From Laburnicola sp. R22_1 (lineage: Eukaryota; Ascomycota; Dothideomycetes; Pleosporales; Didymosphaeriaceae): a DNA stretch of 64,000 nucleotides. The notes below the pieces were generated by a model. It saw only the letters and a list, made by a program, of their open reading frames with translations, ran no database searches and was not told the origin of the DNA. Below, one piece after another: positions 1 to 11,048 of the stretch (position 1 is the first letter of the stretch; every line of letters starts with the position of its first letter). The stretch spans positions 3,410,001 through 3,474,000 of the forward strand of contig JACONQ010000005.1 of assembly GCA_014281115.1 (NCBI GenBank), written 5' to 3'. Made by a program: the position numbers and the translations under genes.

Positions 1-884
1 TTTCATTTCGGCTTGTCCCCCCTGATATGTTTTGTGTATGAGGATTGGATAGTCAGTTTGAAGCCTGAGGTTGGAGATTGGGTATTGTACTATGAACGTG
101 TGGTGTGCTTTGTTGTGTTGTGTGCTATTTATGTGCTTGCGTGTGTGATTTTCCAAGGTCTTGTGTAGTTTGCTATGCGGAAACGGATCGTATATATGGG
201 CGCATGATGGATTCGTGTGCTGTGCTTGAGAAACGGGATGGAATTCGGCTCTGGCTAATTATAAAATGTATGTGGTATTCTTCTTCTACCGCCTTTCTAA
301 ATTTGGTGTACAACTTCTTGTAATCAAAGGTGGTTTTCGGCTTACCGTGCGTTCTTACCTGCTTTATCTTGTTGTTTCTTTTTTTTTTGGTATAAGCAGT
401 TTGCATAGCGTATCTGCTACATACACCTACCTCAGCTTCTAAGTGTAGTTATCTCGTTTTCGCCTGGGGCGCCGCCTAAGATGGTGATGGTGTGTAGATC
501 TAGGACCTTTGCGGGCAAGCAAGTCTAGGTGGTATCGAATGCTTAGCTCGACTGTCCTCGGGCCAACTTCCAAGTTTCTAACTTCTGGTGGTATAAGTAG
601 AGGGGAACCAGTTGGGTAGGGCTAATAGATATATGGTAAAGATTAGGAGGAGTATATACGGGGTAGATATTATAGGATAGGGTGTGCGTGAGGGGGATAC
701 AGGGTAGAGGGGGTAAGAGGTGGATAGAGGGTAGAGGGGGAGGGTGTAGAAGGATGAAAAGTGTGGGTGGGGTTGTTTGTATGCGAGGTGATATTTGGAC
801 TCTGGGGTGGGTAGGTGGATACATGATGCGTATGAGGACGAAGCGGAAGACGAGTTGTTTAGACAAGAAGATGCTTAACACTTG
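1..884. other. intergenic, no gene recognised
   Basis: No open frame here resembles a known protein. The left part is GT-rich. Positions about 682-810 are a purine-rich, G-rich low-complexity stretch with repeats of the form GGGTAGAGGGGG. The pogo-type element begins at the right edge. Confidence 0.6.
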
Positions 885-909
885 TACAGTCAACTCTCGT
901 TATAACGAT
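885..909 (+). repeat. left terminal inverted repeat of pogo-A
   Basis: These 25 bases are the exact reverse complement of 2686-2710. The first two bases are the TA target site. Confidence 0.92.
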
Positions 910-1103
910 TAATCCGTGCACAGCAAATTCTATCGTTATATCGAAATATCGTTTAATCGATGATTATTAAGCTAGTCTTGGCGGACTTGCAGCCACTCCG
1001 AAATTGTTAACTGCCTCATACTTCTGATTAACTAAGCTTTCAACGACCTCTCTAGCCGCTTCATATAGGATATATCCTCATACTTTGCAGTCTCCTGATA
1101 CTC

Positions 1104-2555
1104 CTAATAGCAGAGTAGAACCTGTATAGCCTGAAGAGCCTCTGCAACGCTTGGAGCAGGAGGAGGTAGCACCTCCTCCTCTTCCTCTAATCCTTGAACA
1201 AGCCCTAGCTGAGCAACTACGATATCCTGTAGGGATGTATCCTCCTCTTCCTCCTCTAAATCCTCATCTACTGGATTGAGAAAGTTCTCTATAGCCATAG
1301 GATCCTGGATCTGGCCAGCCTGGGCAGCAGCCTGATATAGACTCTCTATTGGCTCCTCTCTATTAAGTCCAGAGCTAGGATCTAGCCACCTCTTCGGGAT
1401 GCACGTGCTCTTGATGTAGCAGTGTAGGATAGTAGTATCCTTAATATCGAGCAGCCATGATTCAGCTATCCAGTGGAGCGTATAGAGAATCGTCATGAAT
1501 TTGAATGGATTAAGGCCAAGGTTGTAGTGTTTAACCATGAACGCTAGCCACTGCCTCCAGTAGTAGGTCTTGAAGTTCTAGATAATACCCTGATCAAGAG
1601 GCTGATACATGCTTGTTGAGTTCTTTGGTAAGAGCTAGATTGCGATATTGGACAGAGGCGGCGATTGTTAAAGGCCAGAAAGATGGGCCGAGTAGTTGTC
1701 TATAAGAAGAACAACCTTCCTTAAGCCAATATAGCTATAGAATGCAGCAAGCCACTCAGCCATAATAGATGTGTTTACCTAGCCCTTCTTGGAGGCCCCC
1801 CAGACACAGCTAATAGCTAATATATTAACTCCTCGCAAAGCTCGAGGCTGTTTTGACTTTCCTATCACCTATGGTGCTACGCGCTCAGTACCAGTAGCGT
1901 TGCAGCAGAGCATAATAGATACCCTAGCTTTATCTTTCTTAACACCAGGCATTGAGGCAGTAGCTAGCCCTCTTGATATTGCCCACCTCTAGTATAGCCC
2001 AGTCTCGTCCATGTTGAATATATCGCTGTCTAGGTATCAGATGCAGATGTTCTGTACATCTACCATCTCGGCTGCTGTTTGCGTTGGTACAGAGCTCTGC
2101 TCGCCGTGCTGTGTAACCTCTGCTATCCTATATCGCTGCTTGAATTTTGATACCCAGCCAGACGAGAACTCAGGAATAGCCTGGCCCTGGTAGGCTGGAA
2201 TCTGACGCCAGATCTCTCGAGCTTTCTCAGCAAGTATATCGCCTGATACTAGTCCCCCTCGCACTTGTATTCCCTGCTGCCACTCATACAGGATAGACTC
2301 AAGCAGAGGCCAGGCAGCCGCTCGTGAGCGGTAGGCTGTATCGGATATGGATGTACCGGAGGCGGAGGCAGGTAGGGCGTCGAGGTGTCGAAAGCGATCG
2401 TCGAGAGACTCAGATACAGTTGATTGGGAGAGCTTTCTGCCAAATTCAGCTTCAAACCATGCGATGATAGCTTTCTGTTGTGGCTGTGGTTGCTGAGAGA
2501 AGGCCCAGGCGCGGAGAGCCTTCCTCTCATGATTGGATATCCCCTTGCGGCCCAT
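1104..2555 (-). pseudogene. pogo-A transposase (HTH-CENPB + DDE_1), nonsense-riddled
   Basis: The frame opens at 2555 with an N-terminal helix-turn-helix/CENP-B-type DNA-binding region (about 170 residues). It is followed by a DDE_1 endonuclease core in the same frame. The three acidic sites can be seen as NMDETGLY, LLIDNYSAH and MYQPLDQGI. At least six in-frame stops interrupt the core. Most are TAG where the family has Trp or Gln, for example after ETGLY and after DQGII, which fits C-to-T change at CpA. The last open part (1104-1538) ends in an acidic tail. This is a relic of a cut-and-paste transposase, not a functional gene. Confidence 0.88.
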
Positions 2556-2685
2556 AGCTTCTATAACGATACTTGGCGCTGAAGTGGTATTAGATATTGA
2601 ATATCGGATACAGGGGTAGATTGTGTGGAGTTGAATCCGTGCAAGCGAAAAATATCGCTATATCGAGGATATCGCTAAAACGGAC

Positions 2686-2710
2686 ATCGTTATAACGAGA
2701 GTTGACTGTA
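2686..2710 (-). repeat. right terminal inverted repeat of pogo-A
   Basis: These 25 bases are the exact reverse complement of 885-909 and end in TA. Confidence 0.92.
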
Positions 2711-3208
2711 GTATATTTCAGACCCTATATCCGCAAATCAAAAGAGTCTTGAATCACATGGCGGACCCTATACTGCCTCTGTACGCGGCCCAAGTTCTAT
2801 TCTATCTGAATGAAGACTTCGCGCACTCTCGGTACACGGTAGTAGCCGTTGAACAATTGAGTTGGAAGGCTGATGGCTACATGGGAATTTCTGAAGTAGT
2901 GCAAAGTAGGAGCAGCAAGCAACAGCTGAATGAGAAAAATGTCTAGACCAGGTGATGTTGCAACAGTGTGACGTGTAAATCCGTCGTGCTGCTAGCACGG
3001 CTGTGCAGGCTAGACGCTAATTTCCTGTACTCGATGCTTCTGAGATGCTCATCCATCGGTTATCCAACACCGAACTTCATGCATCCATAGCCTCTCTGCT
3101 TAGCAAAGCATGGTATCATATACCTCCCTCCTGTCTGCTTCGACCATGGAGCTCCTTCGTGATGTCTGCCAACGCTCTGTCGAGACCCACTGTTCGATGA
3201 TGTTGACC
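2711..3208. other. intergenic between pogo-A and lsm7
   Basis: No gene is seen. A 42-bp dispersed repeat lies at 2800-2841 and recurs at 45205-45246. Confidence 0.5.
2800..2841. repeat. 42-bp dispersed repeat, copy 1
   Basis: These 42 bases match 45205-45246 with one mismatch. Both copies end in ...GGTACACGGTA, so the reverse complement begins TACCGTG. The two pogo elements in the island have termini of the same type (TACCGTG and TACCATG). It may be a relict transposon end. Confidence 0.7.
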
Positions 3209-3701
3209 TCATTCCTCCTCCTGTATAAAAGGGTTTGGTATTGCTTCGCTACCATCGACGGGCGAGATGACGACCAGAAGGGTGCCGCGGGCGACAATGA
3301 GGCCGAGCTTCCGGTAGCGCACGTTGCCTTCGTCGTCTATACCCAGTTAGAAAAGAAGTTGCAAGTAAGAGAAGAAAAATACCGGTCATAGCTTCCTTCA
3401 CTTCATCGAGTACGAGGTTCATGAGCTGGTCGTAGCCCTTGAGCGTGCCAATGACTGCGCATGGTCAGTACTCATGCCAACGCCGCACCACGCCAATGGC
3501 CTCGCACGCACCTTCTCTGCCGCCGCTGAACTTGACCGTGATCTGCTTGTCCATGTACTTGTTCAAGTCGAGGATATTCTCCTTCTTGGGCCGCTCCGCC
3601 CCGCCGCCGTGTGCGCCTCTACTTCCTCCACCGCGCCCTCCCCGATCGCCTCCCCGTCCGCCACCGCCGCCTCGGCCTCGGAATGCGCCGCGCTCAGACA
3701 T
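3209..3701 (-). CDS. lsm7: U6 snRNA-associated Sm-like protein LSm7
   Basis: Exons are 3701-3512, 3454-3383 and 3336-3209, giving 129 residues. The 57-bp and 46-bp introns have GT/AG ends and close in frame. LSm7 is a subunit of the LSm1-7 ring (cytoplasmic mRNA decapping) and the LSm2-8 ring (U6 snRNA, nuclear splicing). The first 30 residues form a Gly/Arg-rich tail of RGGGGGRGG type. The Sm1 motif follows, with LNKYMDKQITVKF and GTLKGYDQLMNLVLDE, and the Sm2 motif is LGLIVARGTLLVVISPVDGSE. The length and the C-terminal NPF sequence fit the family. The start is the first ATG before the RGG tail. It is divergent from the Zn2Cys6 gene, with about 670 bp between them. Confidence 0.9.
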
Positions 3702-4375
3702 GTCGAGTGAGCGTTGGGAGAAAAGGAAGGTGCAGGTGCTTCGCTCTCCCGCTGGTGACGGTGGGGGTGGGACTGCGAGCCGCCTAGGAAGATTCGACCT
3801 ACACGGACTAGTGTATGCTTGCGTCAGCAACGATGAACCGTACACCCTCAGGCTCCCATTTATCTGCTACGCGGGCTTCCGGCGCCTGTCGATCAAAACA
3901 CCGAGTTGCCCGACTCCAGCGACCATGTTTCTTTGCCCACCTCATCCATAGGTGGGTGTCTCATTGGGCGGGGCCGGTTCACGTGATCGGCGCTTTCCCG
4001 GTCTCCGTCCCCTCCGCCGACGCCAGCGCATGCACCCACACGGTCCAGTGTCCACAGAGCTGCTCAACTCCCATCCCGCCCCATCCCCGGCCCTCTTTCG
4101 TTTCATTGGCGCGCTGCCGCAACCCTAACGATTCCCGTCGCCGCCTCCGCTTCGCCCATCCACCCTCCTCCTCTGACGCTCGTTCTCCCGCCATTCTTCT
4201 CCTTCCAGACCACTCCTCGGTGTGCACTGCCGTGTTATGGCGCCTCAATAGCCGCCGCCGCCGCCGTGCACTTGCTCTCTGCTAGCTTGCTGGCGTCGCG
4301 TGCACTCCGCCATCTCCGCTTCTTCCACCCTCCCGCAGCTTCCTCTGCTCCTCCCGCCGCATCGCGAGCGCAGCC
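3702..4375. promoter_or_regulatory. shared upstream region of lsm7 and the Zn2Cys6 gene
   Basis: This 674-bp stretch separates two divergent starts. It is pyrimidine- and CCGCC-rich toward the right gene. It has several small overlapping frames but no recognisable protein. The promoter role is inferred from position only. Confidence 0.45.
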
Positions 4376-6264
4376 ATGGCAACCTCCACCGCCGACGCCC
4401 CAACGGGCACAAGGACCCATTCCCATGGCCCGTCGCTCTCGGGCGACCTGAAGCGCAAGCGGAGCCCGTCGCACGACCACATGCATGCCGCAGCGGCACC
4501 GCTGCCCAAGACCGCCAAGACGAGCAACCATCTGCAGATCAACTATCTGGCCCGCCACTGCGAAAACGACCTGCCGCTTCTCACCAACGATGACACCCTG
4601 CCGAACATTTTGTCGCTGCTCAGCGACTACCAGGGCGTGCTGGACCGCCACGAGAGCATGGCATGTAACCTGGGTGCCCGCCCGCTAGGGCCCATCTTGA
4701 TCAAGAGATTTGAGCGCTTATTCGACGGTCCGCCACGAGTCTTGAAGAGCCATGGGAAAGACGGGACAACTGTGACTTGGCTGGACGTGGTCGAGTTTGC
4801 CCGCAACAAGCCGGAGCAGTTCCAGCTGGGACAGATGAGCGAGGGCGTGCGCGTGTGCCAGTTCTACACCAAGCAATGCCGGGTACAGATCTCAGAGGAG
4901 GATTTTGTGCTCATCTCCTCGGGCATCCCGCAGAAGATGATTCCGCCACAGCCCATCATCGAAGATGAAGAAAAGGAACTGGGCACGCTGGAAATACTCG
5001 AGCGCAACTTGGGTCAGATTTGCCAATTGGCCGACCAAGGTAAGCCTTTGGTGATCACTCGATAGACCTAGCGGATCGCTGACCGGGAACAGTCGCTGCC
5101 CGCACACGACAGCTGAATCACAGGCTCAAAGGGCGGAAGCAGGCCATCCTTGACCGAAGGGCTACGGCTAGTCCCGCGCCGTCCATGCGCCCCTCGAGCC
5201 CGTCCAATGTCGCACTAATGAACGGGGCACCGCAAGCTGTTCCACCCAAGAACCACACGAGCGTAAACCCATCCGCCCAGTCGTCTCCTGGCGGCTTCGT
5301 CGCGGTCAACTCGCGCCCCCAGGCCGAGAATGGTGCTTCAACATCCACCCGACATGAATTAATGTCGAAATTTCATACCACGAACGAGCGACGGACGCCA
5401 TCCCAGCCTGCAAACGGTTCAGTGGATGCTAGACGACCGTCGATGGGATCTCATGGCATTTCTCATCCTGCCACACCGGTGCCACCTGCGTCCAAGCCTC
5501 CAAAGCCTGCCGACCTAGGGGTCTCAAGCCTTCTCCCACAGCGGCCACCTCACATGTCCGACACAGAACTTCAGCACGTAATGAACTCGCCCGTCCCCAT
5601 CCCAAACACACCATCCAGTCTCCTCCCTGCAGCTAGCCTGCGCGCGCAACAACCCCAAGACAAGGACGACGGCGGACCCTTCAAGGCAGAAATGGTGCTC
5701 CGCATGGAGAGCCTCGCAAAAGGGGAGCGCATCCTCCCGCCCTGCGATCGCTGTCGCAGACTGCACATGGACTGCCTCAAAAACTTAACCGCCTGCATGG
5801 GCTGCACCAAAAAGCACGCCAAATGTTCTTGGCGCGAAGTACGCGAAAACGAACTTCGCGGAGGCACTTACTCTCACGCCCCCTCCACAAGCGTCATAAG
5901 CGGCGGCATGCACAGCGAGAGCGACGAAGAGCACCTCGGACCATCCACCGGTAACGGATCTCACATCGAACGCGCGAGTACGGGTAGTCCAGCCGCTATA
6001 TCAACACCCCCACGCGGCAGCGGCATGACACCTTCGCACGCCGGTCCTTCATCCGCACCCCAATTACCCCTGCATGTACCGCCCGAACATCACCTAACAC
6101 CGACGCGCCATTCGCCCCCGCTGCTGGACAGAGAACCAGGCAGAGGCGTAGAAGCTCAACTCCAAGAAGCGGCCAAATCCGGGCTCGCGGCGCATGCCAG
6201 TGCGAGGCTGGGTGCGCCGCCGGAGAATTCGAAACCGCACGAATATCAGGCCATGGTTGCTTAG
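4376..6264 (+). CDS. Zn2Cys6-type regulatory protein with an internal zinc cluster
   Basis: Exons are 4376-5039 and 5093-6264, joined over a 53-bp intron, giving 611 residues. The N-terminal 220 residues form a conserved-looking globular region (NYLARHCENDLPLL, LGPILIKRFERLF, FARNKPEQFQLGQ). A short basic stretch and a long Ser/Pro-rich linker follow. A six-cysteine cluster of Zn2Cys6 type then appears at about residues 430-460: CDRCRRLHMDC and CMGCTKKHAKC, with spacing C-x2-C-x6-C-x6-C-x2-C-x5-C. Having the cluster in the second half rather than at the N terminus is unusual for GAL4-like factors. The tail is Pro/Ser/His-rich. The target genes cannot be told from sequence. Confidence 0.85.
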
Positions 6265-7159
6265 GAGGTGATGGATACGCCGGGGGAAAGAAGGGATGCG
6301 GTGTTGTACCTACTCTTTTTTATACACCTCATCATCATCATCATCATATGACCTTATACGACATCAATATCGAAAGCCACGTCCAAGGAAAGATACCATA
6401 TCCCATTCCATCCCGTTTCCACCCCTTTTTAAAATGCTAGCCACAGCTTGGCTGCTGATATCGGAGAGAGACGGAGAGCAAATGCATCCTCTTCGCAGGA
6501 ACTTAAGAAAAACATACACATACATATACTTAACTTACCTGGCGTGGGGGTTTTTTTTATATTTTTTTTATTTTTTTGGAGCTGACTTATTTGGTTGGCT
6601 AGAGCGTTTTCTTCTATATGGGAGTTAGTTGGTGGCTTGGGGCTTGGGCTTGGGTTTGGGCTTGGGCTTGGGCTAGGAATGATATCCAGGGCCATGTTTG
6701 AAAATGTTTTTTTTTACTGTTGTTTGGTTTTGTTTCATCTTCATCTTTTATCGTATTTTTACTCCTTTTTTGGATGTGATATTTTTGAAATAATGTTGGG
6801 GTTTGCATGCATGTGTGTGTGTGGAACGCTGGGGCCTTTTCTTTTTTTAAGACGATTCTTGTCAATATGTTCGATTGGTTGTTTGTTGCGGGGTGGTGGA
6901 GATGATGACGGTGGTCGCTTTGCAAAGAAAGCATGCTGCATGTATGACTACGTCCCGACGTTGCATGAAGTAGATAACCGGGTTTGAATCTTACCTTGAA
7001 GCTCATGCAAAATGATTCGTTCGTCAAGTGCTGCTAGGATTATCGTATACATTCCATTCCTACACTATAATACAAGCATTATCATCATCTTTTGTGTGTA
7101 CTAGGCAGCCGTTACGCATTCGTCGTCTCCATAGGCGTTCGTACGTATCATGAGCGAAT
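6265..7159. other. intergenic, 3' flanks of two convergent genes
   Basis: The region between the Zn2Cys6 gene and the repetitive-protein gene is AT-rich with T-runs (6540-6580, 6705-6860). It contains a GGGCTT-type G-rich repeat at 6634-6674. No gene is recognised. Confidence 0.55.
6634..6674 (+). repeat. GGGCTT hexamer repeat, potential G-quadruplex
   Basis: About seven near-perfect GGGCTT/GGGTTT units lie in tandem and give regularly spaced G-triplets on the plus strand. The tract lies in the 3' flank of the Zn2Cys6 gene. Confidence 0.7.
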
Positions 7160-10113
7160 TTAGTACGGCGTGTTACTCTGCCGAATGGGCTCCTGATCCT
7201 CCAGCACACCAGCGCCAGGTCCAGTACCGGAAATTTGATTGTACCCTTGTGTATGATGACCGGCATCAACCCCTCTATATCCCTCACCATACCGCTCATC
7301 GTTCGAGGTCAAGCCAGTATGCGAATCAGGACCAGTGTTGTATTGACCCTCGGATGGGTGTCCGTCATAGCCACCTGCGCTGGTTTGGCTATATAGGGTT
7401 AGTACTTCGAATCCCACGTAGATAGAAAAGAGAAGACAAGATGGCGTTGAAAACTTACGGATCTCTAGAGACGAGATTCGAATCTCCCATCTGCCCGTCC
7501 CTACTGACATTCTCCCTATTTCCGCCAGAATAATCTCCTTGCTTAGGCTCCATAGCCTCGCGTGCAGGATGTCCCGGCGGAGGATCCTTATGCAACACAC
7601 TCCTGCCACGCTTCCTCCCAAACTGAGCTTCATCGTCACCGTACTCCTTCGAGTGACGCGGACTATCACGCGACTGCCTCGGGCTGCTCTCCGCGCTTGT
7701 CTTATCCTTGTCTTTCTTGTCGCGGTGCAAGAAGCCGAAAAGGTGGTGCTTCTTCTTCCCAGGCTCTTCCTCCTGCTCAGCTTCGTGTTCTGCTTCTTTT
7801 CGGCGCTTTTGCGCTTCGGCTGCTACAACCTTGTCGTGATGAGCTTGCTCTTTAGCCTCCTTTTTCTCAACTTCCTTCTGGTGCTTCTGGGCCTCGTGCT
7901 CGGCTTCTTTCTGCTGCTTGTGAGCTTGGTGCTCAGCTTCCTTCTCATGCTTTTTTTGCTCAGCAGCTAAGACCGTGTCGTGATGCTTTTGCTCTTTAGC
8001 TTGCTGCTTCTCAAACTCTTTCTGCTGGTCGTGGAAGGCTTTCTGCTGTTCCTTGGCAGACGGTTGCTGAGCGTGACCATGTCCACGAGTAGCGGCGTAT
8101 GCTCCTGCACCAACAGCGCCGGCTCCACCCACTATAGCAGCATCGCGACCGTAGTGATCCTGATTCTGGGGTGTTGAGTCATGTTGTGTAGAGAAAAGAT
8201 TTGGATCGTGAGCGCCAGGTACAGTAGGATCGTAGCGCTGGTCTTCCATAGACGCGGCAGGCTGACTGCTACGATGCCCGCCGTACAATTTGGCAGCCTC
8301 ATACGTACCGTACCCAGCAGCTCCTGCACCTCCAGCAACGACTGCGGCGTCCCGGCCGTGGTGGTTCTGGGTCTGCTCGCCCTGGCCCGGTGCAGGGTAC
8401 TCTTTGTTCTCAACTCCGTGATCTTTAGGTGTATCCTGAGTTGACGTACCACCTGTAAGAGCAGCATTACGTCCACTGTGCTTTTCCGAGGCAGTGGGGT
8501 CAAACCTCTGCTCAGAGAAGCCTCTAGGAGTGGCGTCTACGCGTGGATCGACGCCCGTTGAAGTGTAGGGGTTCGGCTCCATTTGAAACGTCTTGCCACC
8601 AATGTCCTTGGGCTCGTCCTGATGATGTTTTCCCGCTGCGTAAGAACCTGCCCCGGCAGCTCCCAGGCCACCAGCGATCGCTGCATCTCGACCATAGTGA
8701 TGTTCGGACTGCGTTGGGTGGGCTTGTTCTGCTGACCTAGGCTGAGGGTCGTTCAACGAGCCTGTGTGACACAATTCGGGTTCAGCGAATGCCGAGGGAG
8801 ATGTTGGCGCGGTCTGCTTGCTCTGGAGATACGATGTTGCATTTGATTCCTCAAGTGGCGTCGGGCTAGGAAACTCTCCTGGAACGTGGAGTTTAGGATC
8901 CAACCTGTTCGCGGTACCCGTAGAATGGGGTCCTGAAGTAAACAGCAGATTGTTTTGTTGCTGCTCAGGCGACTTGATCTCGCCTTCACATGGGTCTCCT
9001 TGATAGTTGTGCCCGCGTCCCGCGTGGTCGTGCGACCAGCCGAAGGCATCTTTTATAGTCGATGCAATTGATCTCTGGGCAGGCGCATCTTCCGCATGCC
9101 CAGTTCTTGATGTCTGAGGTTGCTCGCGTTGAGGGAGAGTGGAGTATGCGGTAGCAGCAGCAGCAGCAGCAGCTCCAGCAAGACCCTGGCGCGCATCGGT
9201 ATCAGTCCGTTGTTGGCTTTGAGGTACATCAGGGTATGCAGTAGGGGCAGCGGTTCCGGCAAGACCCTCGCGGTCATGGTCGTCATCGCGATTCTCGCCT
9301 CGAGGTACAACAGTCCCAGCCAGACCCCCGCCACTATGACCTTGGTGGATTCCGACTTCTCTCTCCTTGGTTCCCGGTTCTCTTGCGCTTGTAGTAGTAG
9401 TCTTAGTAGTTGTTTCTGGGGATCGGGTTGTAACGCCACCAGCAAGAGGGAATGAACGGCCAGTGTCCAAAATATCACGGTTATGTTCACCAGCCGAGCC
9501 CGATAGCGGTGCGTCACCCACCGTCTGTTTTGCCCTCAATCTTTTCTCAAAAGGGATGTTTTTCGCCAATGCGGGGTGTTCATGGTGAGATCCTTGTCCA
9601 AAGCCTATGACGCCCGACTTGATGCTCGCAGTACTCATGTCCTCGTGTGGACCTAGTCGGTGCGACGTATCGGGATGGAGACTGGATGCGGCACCTTGAC
9701 GGTTTGAAGCTCCTCCTACCTTGGCCGGACTAGATTGCGGCAGGTTCGCCGTGTTGGAGAGGTGTGTTGCATGGTCCGTGGCCACTATGGGCTCTCCAGA
9801 AGCTGCTCCTTTGGCGAATTGATCGTAGATGGGGTGGTATCTACAGAAGAAAGATCAGTACAGATGGCCATCATAATTCAAAAAATTGTTCTTTGAGCTT
9901 ACTCTCCCGATCCTGGACCTGATGGATTGGCTGCAAGATGGCTATTCTCTCCCGTCACACCTCCCGTGGTGCGATCCGACCCAGCAGCGGAAGGGCCAGG
10001 GTGCCGGTCCTGGTGGTCATGGCCGCTCTTCCCATGGCCGGACCTAGGAGCGTCAGCATGTCCCGTCTGTTGCCACCATGTTCAGCTTACAAGACGCTCT
10101 TGACCTTGTCCAT
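7160..10113 (-). CDS. large hydrophilic repeat protein with Gly/Ala repeats and a charged coiled-coil
   Basis: Exons are 10113-10091, 10043-9903, 9840-7459 and 7388-7160. The introns are 47, 62 and 70 bp and the frame closes over 924 residues. I do not recognise a named family. The N terminus (MDKVKSVL, then a His/Gly-rich segment) is followed by a Ser/Thr/Pro-rich disordered half with GLAGTAA-type repeats. At about residues 430-640 there are four copies of a motif close to H(Y/H)GRDAAIVGGAGAVGAG-Y, one of them degenerate. A Lys/Glu/Gln/His-rich heptad-like segment of about 110 residues follows, then a Gly/Tyr-rich tail. The composition resembles LEA-like or scaffold proteins. No signal peptide or membrane segment is seen. 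The 23-nt first exon is supported by frame closure only. Confidence 0.75.
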
Positions 10114-11048
10114 TGCGGGCGTTTGTAAGGGACCGCGGCAGAGAACAGGTGGAAACGGCACGAAAAGGGGATCCGGCTGAAGGTTTCAAGTGGAGGGAAG
10201 GATGACAGCAGGCAGCAAAGAGGTCGTCTGTTCGTGTTTGCATTATTCAAGCTTGGAAGAAGGAAGGCACGCCCATGCCATGACCTCATCGAGAGCTTAG
10301 CGCGCGCCACTGCACACGCGCACAAAGCACGAACGATATGCAATCTGTTGAATCTGGGTTTACCTTTGGAGACTGTTGGAGTCAAGCTTTGGGCGTGCTG
10401 TGTATGTGTGGAACTCCGATTCATCTCAACGAGCGCTGCGATGCATCCGGAGAGGGCGCATCATGACGTGCCACGCTACCCCGCGACCTGCGAAGCCATT
10501 GCTGGCCACTAATGGCTATGGCTATGGCCTGCTTCGCCGGCAAACGGGCAGTCGAGTCGAGGGAGGGAGCTGCACCGTGTACGCTGTTCGGTGTACGCTG
10601 TGATGGATCAAACGGACAATCATGGACATTGGACAGTGAGCCGCGGCGTCATCCGCTGCTGCACGTGACTGTACCTGAGCCACAGAGCCGCACGCCAGCA
10701 CGCTGGGACCGGCTCACCACACGGCCGACGAAGCCGCTCGAAAATCGCGCATCCTACCACTGCCACCTCGTACGGTGCCTACCCATCCCACCCTGTGCGG
10801 AGCCCCAAGTCCGTTCTGCCCTACACTACACCGGACCTACAAACGCACTGGCAACCTCTCCCGACAACCTCCGCCGTCACACATGCTGCCCACACTGTGA
10901 AGTCCCCCAATTCGAGCGCCGGCACCAGCAACGAGCAGAGGACGGGGACAAGGCCGCCATCCCGCCCACACCCACCTACACCGCCAAAACGCGGGAGCCC
11001 GCTCACGCTGACACGACACGCCCAGCACCACCCTCCGCCTACCGCGCA
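10114..11048. promoter_or_regulatory. intergenic between divergent genes
   Basis: This is the upstream region of both the repeat-protein gene (-) and the small basic protein gene (+). A plus-strand open frame runs from 10512 into the downstream gene. Its translation before 11049 is low-complexity Pro/Thr/Arg-rich and is not included. Confidence 0.45.

Larger units (their letters stand above)
885..2710 (-). mobile_element. pogo/Fot-type (Tc1/mariner superfamily) transposon, decayed (pogo-A)
   Basis: The element is bounded by 25-bp perfect terminal inverted repeats (885-909 and 2686-2710) that begin TACAGTCAACTCTCG. A TA dinucleotide lies at each outer edge, as expected for the TA target duplication of this superfamily. 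The element is about 1.8 kb and encodes one degenerate transposase on the minus strand. The subterminal regions (about 925-965 and 2645-2700) hold several ATATCG motifs that could be transposase-binding repeats. The nonsense codons mean it cannot move by itself. Confidence 0.9.

Noticed and set aside
10512..11048. Open frame extending the 264-residue basic protein by 179 residues upstream
   Set aside because: The extension is Pro/Thr/Arg-rich with no structured part, and a good ATG at 11049 starts a more protein-like sequence.
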